DNA of 34,669 bases, from contig NZ_WBKR01000038.1 in NCBI RefSeq assembly GCF_008868155.1, forward strand, positions 1 to 34,669, read 5' to 3'. The stretch comes from Micromonospora sp. ALFpr18c (GTDB taxonomy: Bacteria; Actinomycetota; Actinomycetes; Mycobacteriales; Micromonosporaceae). Both the position numbers and the translations under genes were made by a program. Of this stretch, positions 1 through 7,978 are shown one piece after another. Every line of letters begins with the position of its first letter. The first letter of the stretch is position 1. The notes beneath the pieces were generated by a model, which saw nothing but the letters and a program-made list of their open reading frames with translations, was not told where the DNA came from and did no database searches.

Positions 1-478
1 ATAAGGGCCAGGAGCATGCTGGTGGTGGCGGGGCTGCTGGTGGCGGGCTTGGTGCCGATACGCGGCATCGCGATCATCCCGGTAGCGGGGATCCTCATCG
101 GCGGGGCGATGACCGCGACGTCGCTGGCCGGGCGCCGCGCAGTCGACGAGCTGACCAGTCGGCGCGGTGAGGTGGAGGCCGGCCTGGCCCTGGGCCTCCT
201 GCCCCGAGACGCCGTGCTGCTGGTATGCCGTCCGGCGGCCGGACAGGCGTTTGGTCCCGGCACTCGATCAGACCCGGACGGTGGGCCTGGTGACCCTGCC
301 CGGCGCGTTCGTCGGCGTGTTGCTCGGCGGAGCGAGCCCTCTCGCCGCCGGGGTGACGCAGTTGGTGGTCCTCGTCGGGCTCCTGGCCGTGGAGGCCGTC
401 GCCGTCGTCTTCACTGTCGAACTGGTGGCCCGCGGCCGTCTCCAACCGGCCAAGTCGGGGCCGCGGCTGGGCCGCTGA
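1..478 (+). pseudogene. FetB/YbbM-like ABC permease fragment, frameshifted
   Basis: The C-terminal part of a UPF0014 (FetB/YbbM) membrane permease, a family linked to iron/metal export with a FetA-type ATPase. The reading frame is open from the left edge, so the N-terminal membrane segments lie outside the window. Frame 1 reads a hydrophobic segment, then IPVAGILIGGAM and a RRGEVEAGLALGLLPRDAV stretch typical of the family. At about 235-265 the frame changes and the family sequence continues in frame 2 with QTRTVGLVTLPGAFVG and LLGGASPLAAGVTQ, ending at the stop near 476-478. A single indel explains this, either a real mutation or a sequencing error. It may be chromosomal DNA or cargo beyond the left end of the integrated element. 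No partner ATPase is in the window. Confidence 0.7.
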
Positions 479-764
479 CAGAATTCGATGTCGAACGGGC
501 TTGGCCGACACGGGCCTCTTTCATCGCCTACCATCGCGACCCAGGCCGCCGGTTGTGTGAGCAGGCAGCAGGGTCCGTGCCCAAGTGACGCGCTGGGCGG
601 GACTGCCGGAGGATGAGCGCCGTCGTCGACAGTCGCATTGCGACGCTGCTCGGGCTGCGGCCCGGCGTACGAGGCGCCGCCTGCCCGAAGCTCGGCGACG
701 GAGTTGAGCGACGACGAGATCGTACGGGCGATGGAGGACACGATCGACAACGGCGGCTACGACT

Positions 765-1820
765 TCATGTCGAAGGACGACTGGTGACAGCGAGACGAAG
801 GCGGCGCCCTGGGTGAGGGCTCGTACCGCTGCTGCGCGGTTGTCGCCCCCGGGTTACTGCGCGGGGTCGGCGTAGCCCGGATCGCCAACCGGAGGCGATC
901 GTCGCGCGAGCCTCAGCCGCCGACAGACCGACCGTGTGCGCGGCTTCCGCGAGCCGGGGCCACACCACCTGTGCGTCTAGCCCGTCGTGCGCGGCGAGTT
1001 GTCCGAGGCGGAATGCCGCGAGGTGCAGGGCCGTGTTCCGGCCGCCGGCGGTGATCCGCTGTCCGCCGCGGATGATCGGTCGGGGTGCGGCGAGGATCCT
1101 GCCGATCTCGCCGTTGAGCGCGGCGAGCCCGTACCGGTCGGGGTCCTCGATCCGCTCCGAGATAGCCGCAGCAGCCGGTGATGCGGTAGCCGGTTCGGAG
1201 GCCGGCGGTGGTGACAACAGTCGCCGAAGGGCCGGTGGGCAGTCTGGCAGGACGCGGTCGAACTGTTGGGTGAAGGTGTACCGGCGGCCGGTAGGGTGCA
1301 GCGACGGCGGTGCGACGACGAGTCCGCCGCGTCCACGCCAGTCCACCCCGGGCACCACGCCGACGCGATTGGCGTGCCCGATCGCGGCGAACCAGAGATG
1401 CCACCCGGATCCGGTTCGTACGACGGGCCCCTTCGGGCGGGCGTTGTCGAGGATTGTCGTGACCGTTCGGAGTCCGTCTGCGGTGTCGATGTCGCAGACG
1501 TCGAGCAGGGTGCCGGTGGCGAGGCCGACGTTCGCGTCGGGCCATCTCGTCCACCATCGCCGTACGAGAGTGGGGTCGGTGGACGCCTCTCGCAGCCCGT
1601 GCCGCAGCCTGGGGTGTTTGCCGGGCGACGGGCAGGCGAGTGCCCGCCGGCAGCTACAGCCACCAGCACGCTGGGGAGTGTGCAGGGGCATCACGGGGAT
1701 ACCGACGGCGGCGTAACGAAGGGCCACGTTGAGGACGGGCTCGGATCGCAGGTCCTGCGGTGGGGGCGGTTGGGTGGCTGGTGCGGCGGTCGGTCCGTGG
1801 GCTTGGGTCGGGGTGGTCAT
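765..1820 (-). CDS. Bifunctional DNA primase/polymerase (PrimPol) replication protein
   Basis: A 351-residue PrimPol-type protein (AEP superfamily, N-terminal Prim-Pol domain), the kind used for autonomous replication by many actinomycete integrative elements. A Cys-rich GKHP region sits near residues 54-69. The catalytic D-I-D motif is at residues 110-112 (VCDIDTADG), the GSGWHLWF motif with His 141 follows, and the VDWRGRGGLVVAPPS block lies at about 159-173. The segment from about residue 240 is probably helical and may serve helicase or DNA contact. The ATG at 1820 overlaps the stop of the upstream gene (ATGA, 1817-1820), so the two are likely translationally coupled. The last 30-40 residues are Arg/Ser-rich and less typical. 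It is the last gene of the left minus-strand run. The family call is firm; a role in element replication is inferred. Confidence 0.88.
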   Translation of the reverse strand: MTTPTQAHGPTAAPATQPPPPQDLRSEPVLNVALRYAAVGIPVMPLHTPQRAGGCSCRRALACPSPGKHPRLRHGLREASTDPTLVRRWWTRWPDANVGLATGTLLDVCDIDTADGLRTVTTILDNARPKGPVVRTGSGWHLWFAAIGHANRVGVVPGVDWRGRGGLVVAPPSLHPTGRRYTFTQQFDRVLPDCPPALRRLLSPPPASEPATASPAAAAISERIEDPDRYGLAALNGEIGRILAAPRPIIRGGQRITAGGRNTALHLAAFRLGQLAAHDGLDAQVVWPRLAEAAHTVGLSAAEARATIASGWRSGLRRPRAVTRGRQPRSSGTSPHPGRRLRLAVTSRPST

Positions 1821-2332
1821 CGGAGCGTCCTCTGGTGGTCATGGGCGCGGTTCGGGCCCGACGGATCTGTCGAGGCCGGGCATGGCGCCAGGATGGCGGG
1901 ATGGTGGACGGGGTGCTGGTTGACCGTGAGGTCGAGGCTGACGTACTCACCGTTCTCGGTGGCGATCGCGACGCTGAGCGGCGCAGCGGCGCCGGGGACC
2001 GGGGTGACGGTGATGGAGACGGGGCCGGCGGTGATCGTGGCGGTCGGGACGCCGTATCGGTCCTCGCTGACCGCGGCGTTGACGTCCCAGGTTTCGGCCA
2101 GCAGCGGCCGGCCGCTGCTGTCGATGAGGCTGCTCATCAGTTCCAACGCGTCTGCGCCGGATGGCTCGGCTTCACGGTTGAGGAATGCGGTGAGCGCGTC
2201 GACGATCGCTGTGTCCGGGTGTTGCTGTCCGTTCGTCGTGTGGTGCGAACGCAGAACCCCGTCGTCGGCGACTGTCGGGGTGCGATGGCGTTGCATCAGG
2301 CCGGTGTTGGTCAGGGCAGCTTGCGGCGTCAC
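1817..2332 (-). CDS. Hypothetical element protein upstream of PrimPol
   Basis: A 171-residue protein I do not recognise. The GTG start at 2332 has a GGAG site about 7 bases upstream. The N-terminal third is polar. Residues about 40-130 look like a compact alpha/beta fold (VDALTAFLNREAEPSG, then alternating beta-like strands such as VSITVTPVPG and LSVAIATENGEYVSLDL). The tail is His/Pro-rich. No membrane segment or signal peptide is visible. Its stop overlaps the PrimPol start by four bases, so it is probably co-translated with the replication protein and may regulate or assist it. That role is inferred from position only. Confidence 0.7.
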   Translation of the reverse strand: MTPQAALTNTGLMQRHRTPTVADDGVLRSHHTTNGQQHPDTAIVDALTAFLNREAEPSGADALELMSSLIDSSGRPLLAETWDVNAAVSEDRYGVPTATITAGPVSITVTPVPGAAAPLSVAIATENGEYVSLDLTVNQHPVHHPAILAPCPASTDPSGPNRAHDHQRTLR

Positions 2333-2434
2333 GAGGTACTCCAGAGGCAGTGGTGCGGGCGGGATGGATCAAGGTCGGGGCATGGTTGCTTCGGCCCGGA
2401 GGGCTGGCTGTGCGGAGGCGCGACGGGGAACGCG

Positions 2435-3364
2435 TCACTCGGCGCGCGCGGCGTCGAAGTCGCGGGCTCCGAGGAAGGCCAGGTCGCGGGCGGGTATGTG
2501 CCTGCTGGCGGCGAGCGCCACGATGCGGCTTATCCGGTCCTGTGGGTCGACGGTGAGTGCCCGCCGGGCTGCGGCGAGAGCGAGGGTCTCGTCGCCGAGT
2601 TGCCAGGCGCACCAGGCGGCGAGACCTGCCGGGGCGGTGACGTACTCGTCGGGGGTACGGCGGGTCAGATCCAGCCACAGATTCCGCTCCCACATCGCCC
2701 CCGACGTGGCCCGCCGTACCGTGTCTCGGTTCTGTTGATCGGTCAGCAGGATCGCCAGGCGGGCGGCCTGCTCGACGGTGAGGCGGTGGCCGTTCCGGGC
2801 CTGGTCGAGCAGTGCTCGCAGCGCCGTCGGCCCGACGGAGGCAGGCGGTAGGGCGGCAATGGCTGTGGCGACGGCGGCCTGTTGTGCCGGGTCGGGATCG
2901 GTGAGCGCGAGCAGGGCGTCGCGACTCGGTAGCGCGACGAGGCCCTCGACGGTCGATTGGGCGGCAGTCGTGGTCGCCTTCGCGTCGAAGCTGACACCCT
3001 CGGTGGCGTTGCAAGGGCAGTCGAGGCAGAAGAAGCGGTCGTTGGTCACCAGGAGTGTCTGGCTGACGGTGAGGCGCGCGGCCAAGGCGTCACCTGCCGC
3101 CGTGACCGTCGGTGCGACGTCCCGGTTGCCGTAGCCGACGAGGACGAGGGTCTGCGCCGCCGTCCGATCGGCGACGTCGCGGAAGGCGTCGACGACCTGC
3201 GCCATCGGGGCGGCGAGGTCGACCCGGGCCGCGACGGCGACTGTCGAGTCGGCGTTCAGGAACAGGGCGACGAGGCTCTGCTCGGGGTGATAGCCCAGGA
3301 GGTAGGGCACCAGGCCCAGTAGTTCCGCCTGCGACCGGACTGTGAAGGTGGGGACGTGAGACAC
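2435..3364 (-). CDS. DUF4192 family protein
   Basis: A 309-residue DUF4192 protein, a family widespread in actinomycetes and common on their plasmids and integrative elements; its biochemical role is unknown. The N terminus carries the diagnostic run FTVRSQAELLGLVPYLLGYHPEQSLVAL. A Cys pair in FFCLDCPC lies near residues 112-118. The C-terminal half is helical with a repeat-like stretch (LALAAARRALTVDPQDR) resembling a TPR-like end. The GTG start at 3364 is supported by AAGGAG six bases upstream. It sits about 100 bases upstream of the 1817-2332 gene on the same strand and 63 bases downstream of the 3428-4795 gene, so an operon is likely. No membrane segments or signal peptide are seen. Confidence 0.88.
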   Translation of the reverse strand: MSHVPTFTVRSQAELLGLVPYLLGYHPEQSLVALFLNADSTVAVAARVDLAAPMAQVVDAFRDVADRTAAQTLVLVGYGNRDVAPTVTAAGDALAARLTVSQTLLVTNDRFFCLDCPCNATEGVSFDAKATTTAAQSTVEGLVALPSRDALLALTDPDPAQQAAVATAIAALPPASVGPTALRALLDQARNGHRLTVEQAARLAILLTDQQNRDTVRRATSGAMWERNLWLDLTRRTPDEYVTAPAGLAAWCAWQLGDETLALAAARRALTVDPQDRISRIVALAASRHIPARDLAFLGARDFDAARAE

Positions 3365-3427
3365 GACAAGCTCCTTGATCGAGTACGGGTAGAAACGAGA
3401 CCGGCTGCGGTCGCCCGGAGGGCCGCT

Positions 3428-4795
3428 CTACTGCGGCTTCGGGTGTCGGCGTTCGCCGGCGAGGATTCGGACAGTGGTGCTCGCGGCGATAGGCGCATCG
3501 GTAGGGCCGCGGAGGTAGGCGAAGACGTAGACGTCCTTTCGTAGTGCACGCCCAGGGCCGTGCGGTTGGGAGCGCCAGTAGCCGCTGATCCACTGCCGCT
3601 GCGCTTGCGGCTGCCGGGACTCGCCCGACCCGGTCTCGCGCCGGCTGGTGTTCTGCCGGCTGCGGATGCGCACCAGCCGCACCTGCGGCGTGGGCCGCCG
3701 CCTTCGTTCGTACGCCTTGCGGATAGACCTGTCCGCGGGGACCGACACGGCCTCTCCGGTGCGCTGGGCGATGAGCAGCCACGTCGCGGCCAATACCGCG
3801 AATGCGCCGTCAGCGGATGTCATGGGCCGCCTGGCAGTGATGAGCTGGTGGTCGACGGGGATCAGCCAGCCGACTTGTTCCCGCAGCGCCTGTACCGCCG
3901 TTGCGTCTTCGATCCTGTCGGTGCCGCCGATAGCGCGGTAGCAGACGATCTGGATGCCGTCGTCGATGCTGGCCCACGACGCGGCGCACACACCTCCAGC
4001 GACTGCGGCGGCCCAGAGCAGTAGCCCGTGGGGAGCGGGGAGGTCCTCGACGTCGAGGACGGTCGCCGGGAGGTCCACGGCGGCGGTGCAGGCGAGGTCG
4101 GTGAACTCGTCGTCGACCGCGTAGAGCCGCCCGCCCTGCAGGCTGGCGGCGATGTCCTGTCGCTGGCGGACCTGAAGCAGGTCGATGCGGTCTGGTCCGG
4201 TAAGCAGGTCGGTCAGTCGGTCACGGACCTTCGGCAGCGCCGTGGCCGTGATCGGGCTGTGGGGCCAGTGGACGTCGGTGAGCAGGGTCCGCCCTGGACG
4301 CAGGGTGCCCACGACGCCGGCGTGGATGGCGCGGACGGCTTCGGCCGCGATCGTTGGATCCGCCCACCTCATCCGGGTGACCGCCCGCTGGGTCAGGGCT
4401 TCGTTCTTGCCGGTCTGGGCGAGCAGAGTGCAGGCGATGCACGCCGACCAGGTGGTGCCGAAGTCATGGACGCTGCTGTGGTCCTCGCCGAAAGCGAGGG
4501 CCTGCACCGGTCCGCTGTCGAGCCGGAAGACCGGGTATCGGTCGCTGCAGAAATCGCAGGACCGCGCCACCCCGGCCACCTCCGCGCTCGGGATGGGGTC
4601 CGGGTCGTGGTCGTAGGAGGTTCGGGTGGCGGGGTGTAGGTGCCGGAGCCGGCCGGTCGTGTCGAAGTAGGTGTTCAGGATCCGTCGGCAGACGCGGCAC
4701 GCCATCTCTCGCCGCAGGCCGATCGACGTGCCAATGGCGACATCCGGCCCGTACTCCGGGGATGGATCGTCATGGGAAGAGGTGGAGTGAGACAT
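3428..4795 (-). CDS. Hypothetical element protein with Cys motifs and basic C terminus
   Basis: A 455-residue protein of unknown function. I chose the ATG at 4795 because a GGAGG lies about 12 bases upstream and the extra N-terminal 29 residues of the longer frame are low-complexity. Near the N terminus are two Cys pairs, MACRVCRRIL and SCDFCSD, and a later CIACTLL, suggesting a metal-binding region. The middle is alanine-rich and helical. The last about 110 residues hold a basic segment (VRLVRIRSRQ) followed by QWISGYWRSQPHGPGRALRK, a pattern I associate with uncharacterised actinomycete plasmid and phage proteins. It lies in the minus-strand run between the paralogue pair and DUF4192. A nucleic-acid-binding role is possible but not shown. 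Confidence 0.75.
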   Translation of the reverse strand: MSHSTSSHDDPSPEYGPDVAIGTSIGLRREMACRVCRRILNTYFDTTGRLRHLHPATRTSYDHDPDPIPSAEVAGVARSCDFCSDRYPVFRLDSGPVQALAFGEDHSSVHDFGTTWSACIACTLLAQTGKNEALTQRAVTRMRWADPTIAAEAVRAIHAGVVGTLRPGRTLLTDVHWPHSPITATALPKVRDRLTDLLTGPDRIDLLQVRQRQDIAASLQGGRLYAVDDEFTDLACTAAVDLPATVLDVEDLPAPHGLLLWAAAVAGGVCAASWASIDDGIQIVCYRAIGGTDRIEDATAVQALREQVGWLIPVDHQLITARRPMTSADGAFAVLAATWLLIAQRTGEAVSVPADRSIRKAYERRRRPTPQVRLVRIRSRQNTSRRETGSGESRQPQAQRQWISGYWRSQPHGPGRALRKDVYVFAYLRGPTDAPIAASTTVRILAGERRHPKPQ

Positions 4796-4942
4796 CGGTT
4801 GAGGGATCCTCCGGTCGGGGTGGGACCGGCTCGTCGTCAGGGGGCGCGGGCCGGCGGGGCGACGACCTCGACGGAATGGCATGGGTCGAGAGCCGTGTGG
4901 AGCCGCTGCCGGCTGCGGCTGATCCGGCCGGTGACACGGCTA

Positions 4943-5725
4943 TCAGGGCAGGTCAGGGCGGCAGGTGTGCGCGGCGTGGTCACCGAGCAGTGCCCCCACG
5001 CTCGTCCCGGGCGTGACCATCACGGTTTTCTGGTCGCAGGTCGGGCAGGTCAGCCAGTCGCCCTCGTCGTCAGCCGTGACGTAGGTGTCCGGTGAGACGC
5101 AGGGCAGCGCACCTGCGCACGCGCACGCTGGAGGCGTCGGGAGCAGCGGTAGCGGTGACCACTGCTGCAGCGCTTCCGCGAAGCGGTACGCCGCGGCCAG
5201 CTCTTCGCCGGTGCCGGAATGCATCTGAGGCGGGATCAGGATCTGCTGGTGCACCCAGCGTTTGAGGCGGGGCCCGGCGGTGTGTTGGGCGGCGGCGCGC
5301 ATCAGCGCGAGCCGGTCCAGCGACCGGTAGCGGGAGGCGAGCAGCTGACACAGCGCCACGGCGCGGCGGACGGCTGCCGCGCCACCGGCCGTCGCCCGGT
5401 CGGCGGCCTTCAGTGGCGTCAGGCGTAGCCGCAGCGGCCAGGATGTCGTGTCGAGGTCTATCGCGTCGCCGCCGCCGACGAGTGTGATGCCGCGTACGAC
5501 GAGCAGGTTCGTCACGTGGGTGGCGAGCACATGCTCGCCGTCGCCGAGCTGCACGATGACCCGGTCAGGGACGAGCTGCTGATCCAGGACGTCCGGCTTG
5601 AACACGACAGTGCCAAACAGCTCAGCGGCCGAAACGCGGTAGGCGATCACGCCGCCCGGACGCCGTTGCTCGGTCACCGGGACGCGGCCCAGATCCGGTA
5701 ATTCCACGAAATCGTCGAAAGTCAT
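4943..5725 (-). CDS. Hypothetical element protein, paralogue of its neighbour, zinc-ribbon-like C terminus
   Basis: A 260-residue protein. Its first 80 residues align by eye with the first 85 of the upstream gene (5729-6421). Both have a short acidic start, a strand pattern ending in YRVSAAELFGTVVFKP versus YVISGRRASGTFTIEP, a following LVPDRVIVQ versus LIPTRIWVR, and a closing VVRGITLVGG versus VINGITIAG. The central region is helical. The C terminus has ACACAGALPC and TCPTCDQK, which could form a small zinc ribbon. The ATG at 5725 lies three bases after the upstream stop (TGACCGATG), so coupling is likely. The function is unknown; tandem duplication with divergence is the best description. 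Confidence 0.72.
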   Translation of the reverse strand: MTFDDFVELPDLGRVPVTEQRRPGGVIAYRVSAAELFGTVVFKPDVLDQQLVPDRVIVQLGDGEHVLATHVTNLLVVRGITLVGGGDAIDLDTTSWPLRLRLTPLKAADRATAGGAAAVRRAVALCQLLASRYRSLDRLALMRAAAQHTAGPRLKRWVHQQILIPPQMHSGTGEELAAAYRFAEALQQWSPLPLLPTPPACACAGALPCVSPDTYVTADDEGDWLTCPTCDQKTVMVTPGTSVGALLGDHAAHTCRPDLP

Positions 5726-5728
5726 CGG

Positions 5729-6421
5729 TCAGGCCCCGCTTCCGACGCCAATGGCGTGGGCGGTGCCAACCTGTGTCGCTCGCAGTGCAGGCTGTCCGTT
5801 GCCACTGCTGGATCCGGCATCGGCGCCGGCCGTGGCCAGGGTGCGAAGGTCGGCGACGCGCCGCTCGTAGTGGTGGATCTCGGCGGAGAGTTCGTCGCGT
5901 CTGCGGTAGCGGTGCGCCAGCTCGTCGCGTAGGAGGTGCTCGGCGCGCTGCTCGGCGCACAGCCGCGCCCAAGTGGTGACGAGGGTATGGCGCAGTGGGT
6001 GGGTGGCCCACATGGTGCGCAGGACAGTAATGATCGCGGCGGCGTACTCCGAGGTCCTGTCCGGCACCAGGTCAGCGACCCTGGTGCTGCCGGCGCGGTA
6101 GACCGTCAGGTGCCATCGCCGGACCGGCTCCTGCTGATCCGGGTCCAAGTCGGCGATTCCCGCAATGGTGATCCCGTTGATCACCGGGCGATTGATGAGC
6201 GGGCCAGTGTTGACCGGGTTCGTGGGTTCGTGGCCGCAGCGGACCCAGATCCGGGTTGGAATCAACTCGTCGTCGGCGAAGGCGGGCTCGATGGTGAAGG
6301 TGCCGCTGGCGCGGCGCCCGGAGATGACGTAGCGGACCTGCCCGCTGGTGAGGTCCGGGGTCTGCGTGAAGGTCAGTTCGCCGTACGGGTCAGGCAGGGC
6401 CACGCAGTGAAGTTCAGTCAT
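5729..6421 (-). CDS. Hypothetical element protein, first member of the tandem paralogue pair
   Basis: A 230-residue protein starting at ATG 6421; a TTG four codons upstream is possible, but the ATG sits behind a GGAAG site. Residues 1-85 form the domain shared with the downstream gene. Residues about 110-200 are strongly helical and charged (ARLCAEQRAEHLLRDELAHR, then RRDELSAEIHHYERRVADL), which looks like a coiled coil and could mediate oligomer formation. The tail is Gly/Ser-rich. The start overlaps the end of a decayed upstream reading frame (6414-6664). It heads the intact left minus-strand run, about 340 bases downstream of repeat copy B. The function is unknown. Confidence 0.72.
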   Translation of the reverse strand: MTELHCVALPDPYGELTFTQTPDLTSGQVRYVISGRRASGTFTIEPAFADDELIPTRIWVRCGHEPTNPVNTGPLINRPVINGITIAGIADLDPDQQEPVRRWHLTVYRAGSTRVADLVPDRTSEYAAAIITVLRTMWATHPLRHTLVTTWARLCAEQRAEHLLRDELAHRYRRRDELSAEIHHYERRVADLRTLATAGADAGSSSGNGQPALRATQVGTAHAIGVGSGA

Positions 6422-6664
6422 GGGTGCTTCCAAGGTTCTTGAGGTGAGGGCGCCGCCGGCCGGCGGCGATCAGGTGGGCGGCATCGCCAAGCGAGACTTC
6501 GTGGCTGGTGTGGCCGGCCGTGAAGTCTTCGGTCCACAGGCACAGGTCGTTGGCGTGTGCGTGGTGAGCTGCAGGGGACCGCCTTGGACCTCGCTGCCGG
6601 TGCGAAGCTGCACGAGCCGGACGGGCCAGAGGGATGACGGTCGGGAGAGTGCTTTGCGCCCCAC
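6414..6664 (-). pseudogene. Probable small element gene with frameshift
   Basis: Two overlapping minus-strand frames read as one protein. The upstream part (from GTG 6664) gives PVRLVQLRTGSEVQGGPLQL. The downstream part, in another frame, gives NDLCLWTEDFTAGHTSHEVS and then LGDAAHLIAAGRRRPHLKN, stopping at 6414. The switch falls at about 6555-6575. The second part overlaps the start of the next gene by eight bases, the spacing expected for a real coupled gene. I do not know the family. A one-base indel, true or technical, is the simplest account. Confidence 0.45.
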
Positions 6665-6758
6665 GGATTGGTTCGCTGGGATGCGCTCGCATCACGGGCT
6701 TGCCTGCGGGCAGCGTCGATCGACGTTCGACCTCGGTCTGCATCGAGCGGGCGGGGTC

Positions 6759-6906
6759 GCCGGGTGGGCGATGCTGGCCCGATCCGCCCGACCGGCCGAT
6801 CGGCGCGGCCCTGCACGGGCACACCCGGCCAACTTTCGAAGATCACGAGCGGCTGCGCCGGTGGGCCGTGCGGGGCCAGCCGCGGCCGGTCAGGATCGAG
6901 GGCCAG
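6759..6906. repeat. Repeat element copy B (about 150 bp, second copy at 23454-23602)
   Basis: Two blocks match the copy at 23454-23602 in the same orientation. Block 1 (6759-6817, about 58 bases) has roughly four differences and block 2 (6849-6906, 58 bases) four or five; the intervening 31 or so bases are unrelated. Block 1 contains CCGATC...GATCGG arms and an outer GGGTG/CACCC pairing, so it can fold into a long hairpin. On the minus strand block 2 can be read as LALDPDRPRLAPHGPPAQP, nearly the same peptide as in the other copy, whereas block 1 is read in a different frame in each copy. It lies upstream of the 5729-6421 gene. Confidence 0.75.
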
Positions 6907-7027
6907 TACGCACACCGGCTGACCGCCGCTGCGTAGCGCGTGAAGGTCCCGCTGTTGCACCTGCACCCGGTCCAAGCTGGCGAGGGCGGCTTCGGCTGCT
7001 ATGAGCGCAGGTGCCAGCGCCTGCTAT

Positions 7028-7043
7028 GCTTTCGATCGAAAGC
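7028..7043. promoter_or_regulatory. 16-bp perfect palindrome, candidate operator
   Basis: The sequence GCTTTCGATCGAAAGC is a perfect palindrome of 16 bases, more A/T-rich than its surroundings. It lies upstream of repeat copy B and downstream of the decayed gene at 7074-7453, where a promoter for the left minus-strand gene run would be expected. A dimeric repressor site is the natural reading, but no promoter boxes are clear. Confidence 0.4.
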
Positions 7044-7073
7044 GGGCGGTTCGGAGATCCCTGGATGCGCTGT

Positions 7074-7453
7074 CTACCGCGTCGACTTGATCTGGCCAGT
7101 TTCTGCGGTGGTGAGCAGGTAGGTGGGTAGCTGTGGCACCCGCTCGCGCCAGGCTCGGTCGAGCCGGTGTGTCCCGCCGATGAGCAGTGGGGCGGGTGGC
7201 TGGCCGGTGATGTGGATCTGCGTCACGATCAGTGGTGTGGCCAGGGCGGAGGTCCGTTCAGGGTGCCGCTGGTCGGACCGATGAGGTTAGCCGTCCGCGG
7301 ATTCGGCTTGTCGAGGTGATGTAGGCCGTACGCGGTCGACCACGTGGTGACGTCGAGGGACAGGGTGTCACGAGGCGCCGAGGCGATCAGAGCCTTGGCC
7401 GCGTCGATGTCGAAGACCGATGGCCTGGCTGTGACGGCCTCAGTTGGCCCCAC
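7074..7453 (-). pseudogene. ParB/Srx-like small protein gene with frameshift
   Basis: The GTG start at 7453 follows an in-frame TAA closely, so the N terminus is fixed. The first frame reads SVFDIDAAKALIASAPRDTL and then LDVTTWSTAYGLHHLDKPNP, ending in a premature stop at 7229. From about 7245 the adjacent frame continues TPLIVTQIHITGQPPAPLLI, then GGTHRLDRAWRERVPQLPTY and LLTTAETGQIK, stopping at 7074-7076. One missing base in the CCGCCCTGG run would join them. The G-THR-x-x-AW pattern resembles the DG-HR core of ParB-like nuclease or sulfiredoxin folds, which is an inference. It is about 126 codons if repaired. It lies between the truncated XRE gene and repeat copy B. Confidence 0.55.
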
Positions 7454-7592
7454 CCTGACGGCTTAACCTCGGTCTTTCACTTGGACGTCAGCCGATAGCG
7501 CGCCGCGGATTGTCGGGTACGGGCTATCGGCTCGTGACCAAGCCGCAGGTCACGAGTGGTCTGTTACGCGCAGAGGCGTTGGTGCCGGTTGG

Positions 7593-7978
7593 CTACTCCA
7601 GCCGGCCGAGGAAGCCGTCGATCATCGCGAGTAGCTCCTCAGTGGGTGCGCCGTCGGCGGCGGCGGTGCGGACTTCGCCCAGTACCTCGCGGACCTGCTG
7701 GCGCGTCTTGCGGCGGATCTCGTCGCTGTCGGCGAAGAAGCCGTCGAACGCGGCCTGCGTCCTGGTCAGAAACTCGTCGCGCAGCTGTTGCGGGACCCCG
7801 CGGCCGGACGGTTCGAGTGACTCAGCCGCGGGAGTCTCGTACTGCGCCGCGTCAATGCCATTAAGTGCTTGCTCGCCGCGTATCCATCGCAGCAGTTGAA
7901 TCGAGTCGACCACCACGCCGGGTGCGATCTGCACCTGCTGGCCGGCGTCGGGCACCAGCAATGTCTCCGGCGGATCGA
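7593..7978 (-). pseudogene. C-terminal fragment of an XRE-type regulator, cut by an IS fragment
   Basis: The reading frame from about 7978 down to 7593 matches the C-terminal two thirds of the intact XRE regulator at 24246-24842. Shared stretches include QIAPGVVVD versus QVAPGVMVD, GEQALNGID versus GQEALEGTD, LRDEFLTRTQAAFDGFFADS versus LREEFLTKAQVAFDAFFADS, and IDGFLGRLE versus IDGFLNLLQ. The helix-turn-helix half is missing: upstream of about 7978 the sequence switches to transposase read on the other strand. The element therefore once carried two related regulators and this one has lost DNA binding. Confidence 0.82.

Noticed and set aside
614..783. A short plus-strand frame ending LSDDEIVRAMEDTIDNGGYD and a few further residues
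   Set aside because: It looks protein-like at its end but has no supported start or family. It may be the tail of a lost gene, so I do not annotate it.
1266..2738. Long plus-strand frames opposite PrimPol and the next gene
   Set aside because: Shadow frames; the minus strand carries the PrimPol motifs and coupled starts.
7801..7820. A GGTTCGAG sequence as a possible distal att copy of the tRNA 3' end
   Set aside because: Only a few bases match the T loop and it lies within the XRE fragment; the flanking T stem and acceptor sequence are absent.
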